Origin: Mycobacterium sp. SMC-8
Lineage (GTDB): Bacteria > Actinomycetota > Actinomycetes > Mycobacteriales > Mycobacteriaceae
Direction of reading: 5' to 3'
NCBI RefSeq assembly: GCF_025263565.1
Contig: NZ_CP079865.1
Span: 6,324,001 to 6,388,000 of the forward strand
Length of the DNA: 64,000 nt
Within the stretch, counting starts at the first letter, position 1, and each line of letters begins with the position of its first letter. The translations under genes were made by a program, and so were the position numbers. This document shows positions 56,953 to 64,000 of this stretch, piece by piece. A model generated the notes under the pieces. It ran no database searches, had not been told where the DNA came from, and saw only the letters and a program-made list of their open reading frames with translations.

Positions 56953-56959
56953 CCGCGAT

Positions 56960-58954
56960 GTGCCGCAGCCTCTCGGATGGGTGACCGCGCCGCCCGAACC
57001 CGCTCTCGAGCAGCTCGAAGCCGGCGTGCGGACCCGCGCCGGGGCGGTGCTGATCGGCCCCGCCGGCGTCGGCAAGACGACGTTGGCGCGCAACGCCGCC
57101 GACCGGCTGGGCGCCGACTTCCCCCGGGTCGACCGGGTGCGGGCGACGGCGTCGCGCCGGTCCGTCCCGTTCGCGGCGTTCGAGAGGCTGCTCGAAGTCC
57201 CCGAGACGGGCACCACCACAACGGTTCTGCGGACCGCCGGGGACGCACTCGGCGACGGCCGCCTGATCGTCGTCGACGACGCGCACCTGCTGGACCCGTT
57301 GTCCGCGACGCTGGTGTACCAGCTCGCGGCCGGTCGGACGGCGCGGCTGCTGCTGACCGCCACCGCCGGCGGGGTCGGGGTACCCGCCGAGATCGCGGCG
57401 TTGTGGCGGGACGGCCTGGTCGCGCGGGTCGACGTGGAGCCGCCGGGCCACGACGACGGCCGGTTGATGACGCGGATCGATGAGTTCGTCGCGGCGGTGC
57501 CGGCCGGTGCGCATCGCATCCTGGAGTTCCTCGCCGTGTCGGATCCGCTGAGCCGAGCCGACGCCGAGGCGCTGACCGACCTCGACACCGTGGACGATGC
57601 GTTGCGCTCCGGCGCGGTGGTCGTCGAGGACGACGAGCTGCGCCCGGCGCATCCGCTGTTCCTCGACGCGATCCGTGACGCACTCGGCGGCCCCGACCTG
57701 CGCCGGCTGCGGACCGCGATGGTCGCGCAGATCTCGACCGGCTGTATCGGCGTGGTGGGCCGGCTGCGCCTGGCCGTGCTGGCGCTGGACAGCGACCGTC
57801 CGCTGCCGCTGCCGGATCTGTCCGCCGCGGCACGGGATGCGTTGCGGCTGGGTGATCTTGAGCTGTGCGAGCGGCTGGGCCGCGCGGTGTTGGACAGGGC
57901 GCCGGATCTGAGCAGCCGCCTGACGCTCGGATATGCGCTGGCCTGGCAGGGCCGCGGCCGGGAGGCCGATGCGGTACTGGCCGAGATCGACCCGGCGGCG
58001 CTGAGCGAGGACCAGCTGATGGCGTGGGCGCTGCCGACGGCGGCGAATCGGTTCTGGATGCTGTCCGAGCCGGAACGCGCGACCGCGTTCCTGCGCGCCA
58101 CCCGCGAAAAGGTGAGCTCACCGGCGGCCCGCGTGACTCTTGACGCGCTGTCGGCGACGTTCGCGATGAACGCCGGAAACCTCAGTCGTGCAGTCGAACT
58201 CACCGGTGAGGTGCTGTCATCACCTGATGCCGACGAGACGGCGGTCGGATGGGCGGCGTCGGCGGCGGCGCTCAGCTCGGCGCGGATGGGCAGATTCTCC
58301 GACGTCGACGTGCTCGCCGAGCAGGCACTGGCCGCCGGGCAGCCGGGTCTGCTGCGGTTCACCAGCGGGCTGGGTCAGACCACGGCGCTGCTGATGACCG
58401 GCGAGCCGGACCTTGCGCTCGAATTGGCCCAGCGGATTACCGATTTCGCCCAGCGCAGGCAACCCGCCCGCGCGATAGGTGAGGTGCTGATCGGCGATGC
58501 GTTGATCGCCCGTGGGGAACTCGCGCTCGCGGTGCCGCTGCTCCGCGAGGCCGCAGCGACGCTCGCCCCCACCGGGTACTCGTGGGGTCCGTTGGCATGG
58601 ATGCTGTTGGCGCAGGCGCTCGGCCGGCTCGGCCAGACCGTCGAGGCCGGAAAAGCGCTGGCGCGCGCCGAGTCCCGGCACGGGTTGAAGTCGATGCTGT
58701 TCGCCCCCGAGCTGGCGCTGGCGCGGGCCTGGACCACTGCGGCGCGGCACGACGCGCACGGTGCCGTGACGGCTGCGCGCGAAGCCGTGAAGGCCGCCGA
58801 GCGTGGCGGACAGCAGGCAGTCGCGCTGCGGGCCGCGGCCGACGCGCGGCAACTGGGCGACCCGCGGGCCGCGGACACCCTGTCGCGGCTGTGCGGTGAG
58901 CTCGACTGCGCGTTCGGCCGGGCGGCGCTGGCCGCGCCCACCGGCCCGGCCTGA
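56960..58954 (+). CDS. AAA/MalT-type P-loop ATPase of unknown role (Rv1204c-like)
   Basis: A 664-aa protein. N-terminal ATPase with Walker A G-P-A-G-V-G-K-T-T near 33-41 and Walker B L-I-V-V-D-D-A-H near 101-108. The C-terminal two-thirds is alpha-helical and alanine-rich, like TPR superhelices of LuxR/MalT regulators, but no C-terminal helix-turn-helix is visible, so direct DNA binding is unlikely. It is longer than Rv1204c (about 560 aa as I recall). GTG at 56960 is placed by the -10. The next gene follows 74 bp later on the same strand. Confidence 0.72.
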   Translation: MPQPLGWVTAPPEPALEQLEAGVRTRAGAVLIGPAGVGKTTLARNAADRLGADFPRVDRVRATASRRSVPFAAFERLLEVPETGTTTTVLRTAGDALGDGRLIVVDDAHLLDPLSATLVYQLAAGRTARLLLTATAGGVGVPAEIAALWRDGLVARVDVEPPGHDDGRLMTRIDEFVAAVPAGAHRILEFLAVSDPLSRADAEALTDLDTVDDALRSGAVVVEDDELRPAHPLFLDAIRDALGGPDLRRLRTAMVAQISTGCIGVVGRLRLAVLALDSDRPLPLPDLSAAARDALRLGDLELCERLGRAVLDRAPDLSSRLTLGYALAWQGRGREADAVLAEIDPAALSEDQLMAWALPTAANRFWMLSEPERATAFLRATREKVSSPAARVTLDALSATFAMNAGNLSRAVELTGEVLSSPDADETAVGWAASAAALSSARMGRFSDVDVLAEQALAAGQPGLLRFTSGLGQTTALLMTGEPDLALELAQRITDFAQRRQPARAIGEVLIGDALIARGELALAVPLLREAAATLAPTGYSWGPLAWMLLAQALGRLGQTVEAGKALARAESRHGLKSMLFAPELALARAWTTAARHDAHGAVTAAREAVKAAERGGQQAVALRAAADARQLGDPRAADTLSRLCGELDCAFGRAALAAPTGPA

Positions 58955-59028
58955 CCGCGCCGATATTGCCGACCGGCCCCCCTGACGCGCGCTCTTAGAA
59001 TCAGATGCGATCGATCTGGAGGCGCGCG

Positions 59029-59796
59029 ATGACCGAACCGTTGTCGGTGGACACCCGTGGAGTGCGTTCGCTGGGCGAGGTCCACCGAAACGTGGCCGAC
59101 GGCCTGGGCTCCCTGGTCGCCGGGTCACCCGGGCCGGCCGCAGTCGCGCAGTCCCACGGCAGCATCGCCGCAGCGGTCGACACGGCCCTGGCCGGGGCGC
59201 TCAGCAGCAGGTCGGGCACCATGTCAACCACCCAGGCCGCCGGGGACACCATCTCCGAGCTGCTCCGGCAGGCGGCCCTGGCCTACGAACGGGGCGACAA
59301 GCGCGGAGCGGAGGCGATCCGTGCTGCCGCCGACCACATGTCGCGCTCCGAGCGCGGGGCAGGCCCGGCCGGTACCGCCGGGGGTGCGGCGGACCCGCTC
59401 GGGCAGGCGGTCGGTCAACTCGGCCAGCTCGGTCAGGTGGGCCAGCAACTGGCGGCTCCGATCGCGGCGCTGGCTCAACCGTTCGCGCAACTACCGCAGC
59501 TGCTCACCCAGGGCCTCGCACAGGGTTTCGCGCAGGCCGGTCAAGCTTCGGCGGCCACGGGTGTCCCCGGCGCGGGGGCCGTTTCCGACGCACCGGAAGT
59601 TCCCGGCGCGCCGGAGGTGGCCGACCCCGGCCGGGACGCGGACCGCGCCGAGCAGGACCCGGAAGACGAACGTCGGGCCGACCGGGACGGTGAGGTCGCC
59701 GGCGACGCCGCGCCGGCGACGCCTCCGGGGTTCGGTGCCGCTCCGCAGCCCGCGCCGCCACCGCGTCCAGCGCCCACCCGGCCGGCCGTCGGTTAG
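59029..59796 (+). CDS. EspC/WXG100-like candidate type VII secretion substrate (Rv1203c-like)
   Basis: A 255-aa protein. N-terminal about 110 residues form a small helical domain starting L-S-V-D-T-R-G-V-R-S-L-G, like EspC/DUF2580 ESX substrates, and contain Y-E-R-G-D (Y86-D90), which fits the Y-x-x-x-D/E secretion signal. The remainder is Gly/Gln-rich, then acidic and Pro/Ala-rich, probably disordered. No Sec signal. ATG 59029 follows CTGGAGG; an earlier start at 59005 lacks one. There is no ESX machinery nearby, so secretion is only a proposal. It converges on the ABC-F gene, stops overlapping by 4 bp. Confidence 0.6.
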   Translation: MTEPLSVDTRGVRSLGEVHRNVADGLGSLVAGSPGPAAVAQSHGSIAAAVDTALAGALSSRSGTMSTTQAAGDTISELLRQAALAYERGDKRGAEAIRAAADHMSRSERGAGPAGTAGGAADPLGQAVGQLGQLGQVGQQLAAPIAALAQPFAQLPQLLTQGLAQGFAQAGQASAATGVPGAGAVSDAPEVPGAPEVADPGRDADRAEQDPEDERRADRDGEVAGDAAPATPPGFGAAPQPAPPPRPAPTRPAVG

Positions 59797-61400
59797 ATCT
59801 CGGTCAGCACGCCGTGGGCCAGGCGAAGTACGCGATCCACACCGATCGCGTCGACGAACGACGCGTCGTGACTGACGACGATGAACGCGCCCCGATAGGC
59901 GGCCAACGCACTCTCCAGCTGCCCGGAGCTGACCAGGTCCAGGTTGTTGGTCGGTTCGTCGAGGAGCAGCAGGTGCGGTGCAGGTTCGGCGAACAGCACA
60001 CACGCCAGCGTCGCCCGCAGCCGCTCCCCTCCTGACAGCGCGCCGACCGGCAGGTCGACAACGCCACCACGAAAGAGGAACTGCGCCAACAGATGATGAC
60101 GGCGGGTGACGGACAGACCGGGCGCGAACGCGGCCAGGTTCTGCGCGACCGACCGGTCCTCGTCGAGCAGATCCAACCGCTGCGACAGATAGGCGACCCG
60201 TCCCTCGGCGACGTCCACGGTGCCCGCGTCGGGCGCGATCTCGCCGAGCAGACTCCGCAGCAACGTGGTTTTGCCTGCGCCGTTGGGTCCGGTCAGCGCG
60301 ATCCGCTCCGGACCCCGCACCGCCAGATCGACACCGCCGAGCACGTCGCGACCACCGCTACACACCCGGATCCCGTTGAGCCGAGCGATGTTCCGGCCCG
60401 CCGGCACCAGCGTCGCAGGCAACGCAAGCATCAGTGCCTCGTCCTCACGCAGGGTGCGTTCGGCGTCGTCGAGCCGACTCTGGGCGTCGTCGATCCGCCG
60501 TGCGTGCACCTCGTCGGAGCGGCCGGCAGACTCCTGCGCGCGGCGCTTGCGGGCGCCGGCGACGATCTTCGGCAGGCCGGCGTCGGAGAGGGTGCGGGCC
60601 GCGGTGCCTGCGCGCCGGTCGGCCCGTTCCCTGGCCTGTTGCCGGTGCTGTTTTTCGCGTTTGAGTATCAGCTCGGCGTTGCGGACCGCACCCTGGGCCG
60701 CCCGCTGGGCGTCCCCGAGCGCATCCCGATACGCGGTGAAGCCGCCGCCGTAGACGGTCACCTCGCCGCGGTAGAGCTCGGCGATGCGGTCCATCCGGTC
60801 CAGTAGCACCCGGTCGTGGCTGACCACCAGCAGACACCCGGTGAAATCGTCGAGCGCGTCGTAGAGCCGGTGCCGCGCGTCGGCGTCGAGGTTGTTCGTC
60901 GGTTCGTCGAGGAGCAGCACATCGGGGCGGCGCAACAACTCCCGCGCCAGGCCGAGGCTGACGACCTCACCACCGGAGAGCGAGCCCAGCGGCCGGTTCA
61001 GACCGATGCGCCCGAGACCGAGCCGGTCGAGCTGGACCCGGGTGCGTTCCTCGATGTCCCAGTCGTCGCCGATCACCGCGAAGTGGCGGGTGCTCGGGTC
61101 CCCTGCTGCCAGCGCGTTCAATGCGTCGATCACCGCTGCGACACCGAGCATCTCGGCCACGCTGCGGTCGTCGAGCAGCGGCAGGGTCTGGGGCAGATAA
61201 CCGATCACGCCGTCGACGGTCACGGCGCCGACGGTGGGAGTCAGTTCTCCGGCGATGAGCCGCAGCAGGGTGCTCTTGCCGGCGCCGTTGGCAGCGACGA
61301 GCCCGGTGCGGCCCGCACCGACGGTGAGCGTCAGGTCGGTGAACTGGCTGGTGCCGTCGGGCCAGGAGTAGGAAAGGTGGTTGCACACAACAGAAGACAT
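59793..61400 (-). CDS. ABC-F family ATPase, likely ribosome-associated
   Basis: A 535-aa soluble protein with two ABC domains and no membrane part. Domain 1: A-N-G-A-G-K-S-T, L-S-G-G-E, D-E-P-T-N-N-L-D. A basic Arg/Gln-rich linker (about 240-310) follows. Domain 2: G-P-N-G-A-G-K-T-T, L-S-G-G-E, D-E-P-T-N-N-L-D. ABC-F proteins act on the ribosomal E site as translation factors or antibiotic-resistance proteins. A 108-nt leader with a short peptide ORF and alternative hairpins precedes it, as in inducible resistance genes. It is not in this position in M. tuberculosis. The drug spectrum cannot be told. Confidence 0.85.
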   Translation of the reverse strand: MSSVVCNHLSYSWPDGTSQFTDLTLTVGAGRTGLVAANGAGKSTLLRLIAGELTPTVGAVTVDGVIGYLPQTLPLLDDRSVAEMLGVAAVIDALNALAAGDPSTRHFAVIGDDWDIEERTRVQLDRLGLGRIGLNRPLGSLSGGEVVSLGLARELLRRPDVLLLDEPTNNLDADARHRLYDALDDFTGCLLVVSHDRVLLDRMDRIAELYRGEVTVYGGGFTAYRDALGDAQRAAQGAVRNAELILKREKQHRQQARERADRRAGTAARTLSDAGLPKIVAGARKRRAQESAGRSDEVHARRIDDAQSRLDDAERTLREDEALMLALPATLVPAGRNIARLNGIRVCSGGRDVLGGVDLAVRGPERIALTGPNGAGKTTLLRSLLGEIAPDAGTVDVAEGRVAYLSQRLDLLDEDRSVAQNLAAFAPGLSVTRRHHLLAQFLFRGGVVDLPVGALSGGERLRATLACVLFAEPAPHLLLLDEPTNNLDLVSSGQLESALAAYRGAFIVVSHDASFVDAIGVDRVLRLAHGVLTEI

Positions 61401-61454
61401 GCGGGAATGCTCTCGTTGGGGCGTAACGCCTGGCGACGGTCGCGGCGTGACGCC

Positions 61455-61515
61455 TACCGAAAAAGGGGACCCGTCCGGGTACTACCCGGTGATGTCTTCT
61501 CCCAGCATGGCTTCC
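61455..61515 (-). promoter_or_regulatory. Candidate attenuator leader of the ABC-F gene
   Basis: On the minus strand: leader ORF, then CCGGGT-AGT-ACCCGG (61489-61475), then the ACCC segment can instead pair with a second GGGT (61480-61469) directly followed by C4 and T5 (61464-61460). The middle ACCCG segment is shared, so the two hairpins exclude each other, as in transcription attenuators. Confidence 0.5.
61482..61508 (-). CDS. Putative 8-residue leader peptide before the ABC-F gene
   Basis: ATG at 61508 opens an 8-codon frame, M-L-G-E-D-I-T-G, ending TAG. It starts 7 nt after a TAGCCT -10 hexamer, so the transcript would begin at this ATG. Its stop codon lies inside the loop of the first hairpin, so a stalled ribosome would change folding of the leader. 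Confidence 0.45.
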   Translation of the reverse strand: MLGEDITG

Positions 61516-61521
61516 AGGCTA
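61516..61521 (-). promoter_or_regulatory. -10 element TAGCCT for the ABC-F leader
   Basis: TAGCCT on the minus strand, 7 nt before the leader-peptide ATG. It lies just past the dapE stop codon, so the ABC-F gene can be transcribed separately from dapE. Confidence 0.5.
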
Positions 61522-61530
61522 GCGGCACCG

Positions 61531-62595
61531 TCAACCGATTAAGTAACGCCTCAGCATGTCCGTCACCGTGGTGATCTGCTCGACCTCGACGCGCTCGTCG
61601 ACGCGGTGCGCCACATTCGGGTCGCCGGGACCGTAGTTGACCGCCGGGATGCCCAGCGCCGCGAACCGCGACACGTCGGTCCAGCCGTACTTGGCGCGCA
61701 CCCGGCCGCCGGCCGCCTCGACGAGTGCCGCAGCCGCGGGCCGCGTCAACCCCGGCAGCGCACCGGCGGCGGAGTCGGTGAGTTCGGTTGCGACGCCGAG
61801 CCCGTCGAACACCTCGCACACGTGGGCATAGGCCTGCTCGACGCTGCGGTCCGGAGCGAACCGGAAGTTGACCGTCACGCTCGCCGCGTCCGGGATGACG
61901 TTTCCGGCGACCCCGCCGTCGATGCGCACCGCCGACAGTCCCTCGCGGTAGACGCAGCCGTCGATGTCGACACTGCGGGCCGGGTACGACTCCAAGCGGG
62001 CCAGAACCGCACCGAGTTTGTGGATCGCATTGTCCCCCAGCCACGATCGGGCCGAGTGGGCGCGGGTGCCGGTGGCGCTGACGATCACCCGCAGGGTGCC
62101 CTGGCAGCCGGCCTCGATGAAGCCGCCCGACGGTTCGCCGAGGATCGCGACGTCGGCCGCCAGCCACTCGGGCAGCTCGCGTTCGATGCGGCCGAGCCCG
62201 TTGGCGGAGGCCTCGATCTCCTCGCAGTCGTACATGACCAGCGTGATGTCGTGAACCGGTTCGGTGACGGTGGCGGCCAGATGCAGGAACACCGCGTCGC
62301 CGGATTTCATGTCCGAGGTTCCGCAACCGTGCAGCACTCCGTCGGCCAGCCGGCTCGGCAGATTGCCGGCGGCGGGCACGGTGTCGGTGTGCCCGGCCAG
62401 CAGCACGCGGGACGGGCGGCCGAAGTCGGTGCGGGCCAGGACCGCGTCACCGTTGCGGACGATCTCGAAGCCGGTGGTCTGCTCGCGCAGCGCCTGCTCG
62501 ATCTCGTCGGCGATGCGCTTCTCGTGGCGCGATTCGCTCGGGATGTCGACCAGCGCGGCCGTCAACGCGATCGGGTCACCGTGTAGGTCCAGCAC
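61531..62595 (-). CDS. dapE: Succinyl-diaminopimelate desuccinylase
   Basis: A 354-aa M20-family zinc hydrolase in lysine and meso-diaminopimelate synthesis, orthologous to Rv1202. It removes succinate from N-succinyl-LL-diaminopimelate. Metal motifs: A-G-H-T-D-T-V-P near 67-74, [11 protein letters not shown] near 91-101 and the E-E pair in C-E-E-I-E near 126. GTG 62595 sits 6 nt behind a -10 (TAACGT). The lysine/DAP pathway supplies the peptidoglycan crosslink. Confidence 0.94.
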   Translation of the reverse strand: MLDLHGDPIALTAALVDIPSESRHEKRIADEIEQALREQTTGFEIVRNGDAVLARTDFGRPSRVLLAGHTDTVPAAGNLPSRLADGVLHGCGTSDMKSGDAVFLHLAATVTEPVHDITLVMYDCEEIEASANGLGRIERELPEWLAADVAILGEPSGGFIEAGCQGTLRVIVSATGTRAHSARSWLGDNAIHKLGAVLARLESYPARSVDIDGCVYREGLSAVRIDGGVAGNVIPDAASVTVNFRFAPDRSVEQAYAHVCEVFDGLGVATELTDSAAGALPGLTRPAAAALVEAAGGRVRAKYGWTDVSRFAALGIPAVNYGPGDPNVAHRVDERVEVEQITTVTDMLRRYLIG

Positions 62596-62601
62596 ACGAC
62601 C

Positions 62602-62607
62602 ACGTTA
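62602..62607 (-). promoter_or_regulatory. -10 element TAACGT for dapE
   Basis: On the minus strand TAACGT is 6 nt before the GTG at 62595; leaderless arrangement. Confidence 0.5.
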
Positions 62608-62636
62608 ACCCGTCGCACCGCCGCTCACCGGCACCC

Positions 62637-63650
62637 TCAGTACCGAATCGGCTCGATCAGGGGCCCCGGCTCGTCCATCAGCGCCCAGAAGCGGTCCCGG
62701 ATCGCCACCGTCACCGGGCCGGGCTTCCCGTCGCCGACCGCGACGCCGTCGAGGGTGTTGATCGGCGTCACGCCGCCGGCCGTGGTGACCGCCATCATCT
62801 CGTCGGCGTCGTACAGTTCGTGGCTGGTGACATCACGCAGCGTGGCCTCGATCCCCATGGCGTCGGCGATCTCGAAGACGGTTTTGCGGGTAATGCCCGG
62901 CAACGCATTTCGCGACGGCGACGCCAGCTTGCCGTCCTTGACGACGCAGACGTTGAAGCCGGGCCCCTCGGCGACGCAGTTGTCCGAGTCGAGCAGGATT
63001 GCGGTCCGCGCCCCGCGGTCCTTGGCCTCGAAGCTGGCCGCGGTCAGATCGCCCCACTGGTAGTTCTTGATGGTCGGGTCGACAGTGTTGCGCCCGGCCC
63101 GGCGGACATGACGCGGCACGATGGCAGTGGTGCCGAAGATCTGCTCGGCGGGCGGGAACGCCCACAGGTACGGGATCGCGTAGATGTACACCTGGTGGGT
63201 CAGCTTGGATAGGTCCTTCTCGCCCTTGCGCTTACCGTAGCCGCGGGTGACGGTCAGGTTGACAAAGGACTCGCGCAGCTGCGACATCGACACGCACCGC
63301 TTGGTGATATCGGCGAGTTCGTCCTTGGTGTAACCGGCGTCCAGGCGCAGCTTGCGCGCTCCGTCGAGCAGCCGGTCCAGGTGGTCACCGAGCCGGAAGA
63401 TGTTGCCGTGCCACACGTGCGCGACGGTGTACGTGAGATCGGAGTGCCCGAACCCGGTGTCGAAGATCGAGATCTTGGCGTCCTCGGCCGGCAGATACTC
63501 GCCTTCGATCCAGGCCACCCCTCCGGCGAACGGGCTGGAGTAATCGAGTTCGTAGTCGCTGTACTGAATCACCGACCCCGGTGGGGTGTCCTCTCTGATG
63601 GCACCGGGTTCGACGGCGACGAGATTGGAGGTTCCGGTGTCGACGCTCAT
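62637..63650 (-). CDS. (R)-selective amine transaminase-like class IV aminotransferase
   Basis: A 337-aa PLP enzyme of fold type IV (branched-chain/D-amino acid aminotransferase family). It matches, nearly residue for residue as I recall it, the (R)-amine:pyruvate transaminase of M. vanbaalenii: D-T-G-F-G-H-S-D-L-T-Y near 63-73, the PLP lysine in T-I-K-N-Y-Q-W-G-D near 190-198, E-G-P-G-F-N near 230 and T-T-A-G-G-V-T-P near 290. It transfers amino groups between (R)-amines and pyruvate; the natural substrate is unknown. ATG 63650 follows GAAAGGA. It lies 72 bp after an APC permease on the same strand, which may import the amine. Confidence 0.88.
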   Translation of the reverse strand: MSVDTGTSNLVAVEPGAIREDTPPGSVIQYSDYELDYSSPFAGGVAWIEGEYLPAEDAKISIFDTGFGHSDLTYTVAHVWHGNIFRLGDHLDRLLDGARKLRLDAGYTKDELADITKRCVSMSQLRESFVNLTVTRGYGKRKGEKDLSKLTHQVYIYAIPYLWAFPPAEQIFGTTAIVPRHVRRAGRNTVDPTIKNYQWGDLTAASFEAKDRGARTAILLDSDNCVAEGPGFNVCVVKDGKLASPSRNALPGITRKTVFEIADAMGIEATLRDVTSHELYDADEMMAVTTAGGVTPINTLDGVAVGDGKPGPVTVAIRDRFWALMDEPGPLIEPIRY

Positions 63651-63722
63651 GGGACGGTCCTTTCGCAGGATCGGGGATTGAATCGGGGGTTGAGAGTGGA
63701 AGCGCAGTGCAGGGATCGGCGA

Positions 63723-64000
63723 TCACACGCTGTGAGTCTTGGCGTAATCGGCGCCGGCGTCCCCGCGGCTCAGCCGTGACTTCAGGCAGGTGGCCCACCA
63801 AGCGGCGGCAATCACGACGATGCCGAGGAAAACCCATTTGTTCGTGGTGAATTGGGGCAGGAACAGCAGGGCCACCGCCACGGCGAGGAACACCACCAGC
63901 GCCGTGACGTAGAGCGGCAGCCGGAATCTGCCGAGGTCGAAGGTGCCGGGTTCGGCCGCGGGGATCGTTCCGCGCCGGTAGCCGACCAGCAGGCCGATGG
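63723..64000 (-). CDS. APC-family amino acid/amine permease, C-terminal part
   Basis: 91 C-terminal residues of a transporter running off the window edge. Visible: a hydrophilic loop R-R-G-T-I-P-A-A-E-P-G-T-F-D-L-G-R-F, two membrane helices (L-Y-V-T-A-L-V-V-F-L-A-V-A and V-F-L-G-I-V-V-I-A-A-A-W-W) and a short polar tail ending A-K-T-H-S-V. The G-x-F-x-L-G-R-F/W loop is typical of APC amino acid permeases. It is upstream of the transaminase in a likely operon. Confidence 0.72.
   Translation of the reverse strand, partial: IGLLVGYRRGTIPAAEPGTFDLGRFRLPLYVTALVVFLAVAVALLFLPQFTTNKWVFLGIVVIAAAWWATCLKSRLSRGDAGADYAKTHSV

Overview
The window reads as a stretch of chromosome from a fast-growing, environmental Mycobacterium (Mycolicibacterium-type). 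The DNA is GC-rich. The gene order follows, from my memory of that genome, M. tuberculosis Rv1258c down to Rv1202: tap, Rv1257c, cyp130, TetR, acyltransferase, deaD, lprE, the Rv1251c helicase, Rv1250, Rv1249c, kgd, Rv1245c, lpqZ, corA, sugC, Rv1234-Rv1230c, mrp, tatB-htrA-rseA-sigE, Rv1220c-Rv1217c, glgC/glgM, Rv1211, tag, Rv1209, gpgS, folP2, fadD6, Rv1205-Rv1203c and dapE. It is nearly all protein-coding. I saw no rRNA, tRNA, CRISPR array, insertion sequence or prophage.

Layout. 1-4.4 kb: end of the Tap efflux pump, an FAD-linked oxidase, CYP130 and a TetR regulator. 4.4-7.7 kb: an arylsulfatase and a siderophore-interacting flavoprotein under a strong IdeR-type iron box; both are additions to the backbone. 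7.7-21.6 kb: acyltransferase, DEAD-box helicase, lipoprotein, a large nuclease-helicase, a second FAD oxidase with a flavin monooxygenase-like protein, and two drug-type MFS pumps. 21.6-33.9 kb: central carbon and envelope genes (Kgd, SDR, LpqZ, malic enzyme, CorA, SugC). SugC stands alone here: the lpqY-sugA-sugB genes normally beside it are missing, and it is coupled instead to a suppressor-of-fused-domain protein. 33.9-43.6 kb: malyl-CoA-lyase-like enzyme, MgtE/CBS protein, DUF1003 protein, secreted lytic transglycosylase, Mrp, then the envelope-stress cluster SigE-RseA-HtrA-TatB and an O-methyltransferase. 43.8-48.5 kb: a self-regulated TetR/ABC efflux operon, followed by a decay zone with a degraded isoprenylcysteine methyltransferase gene and a frameshifted MSMEG_6728-family gene. 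48.5-56.3 kb: divergent glgC/glgM (alpha-glucan and maltose-1-phosphate synthesis), DUF3117, Tag, then gpgS-folP2 (methylglucose lipopolysaccharide start) and fadD6. 56.3-64 kb: LOG-family protein, ATPase, a possible type VII secretion substrate, an ABC-F protein behind an apparent attenuator leader, dapE, an (R)-amine transaminase and the end of an APC permease.

Two regulatory themes stand out. At least a dozen genes start 5-8 nt after a TANNNT -10 hexamer, so they look leaderless. Several compact control regions can also be read directly: the IdeR box, tandem TetR operators with the start codon inside one of them, overlapping divergent promoters, and a leader peptide with alternative hairpins before the ABC-F gene. 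Comparisons with other genomes and protein families are from memory; no search was run.
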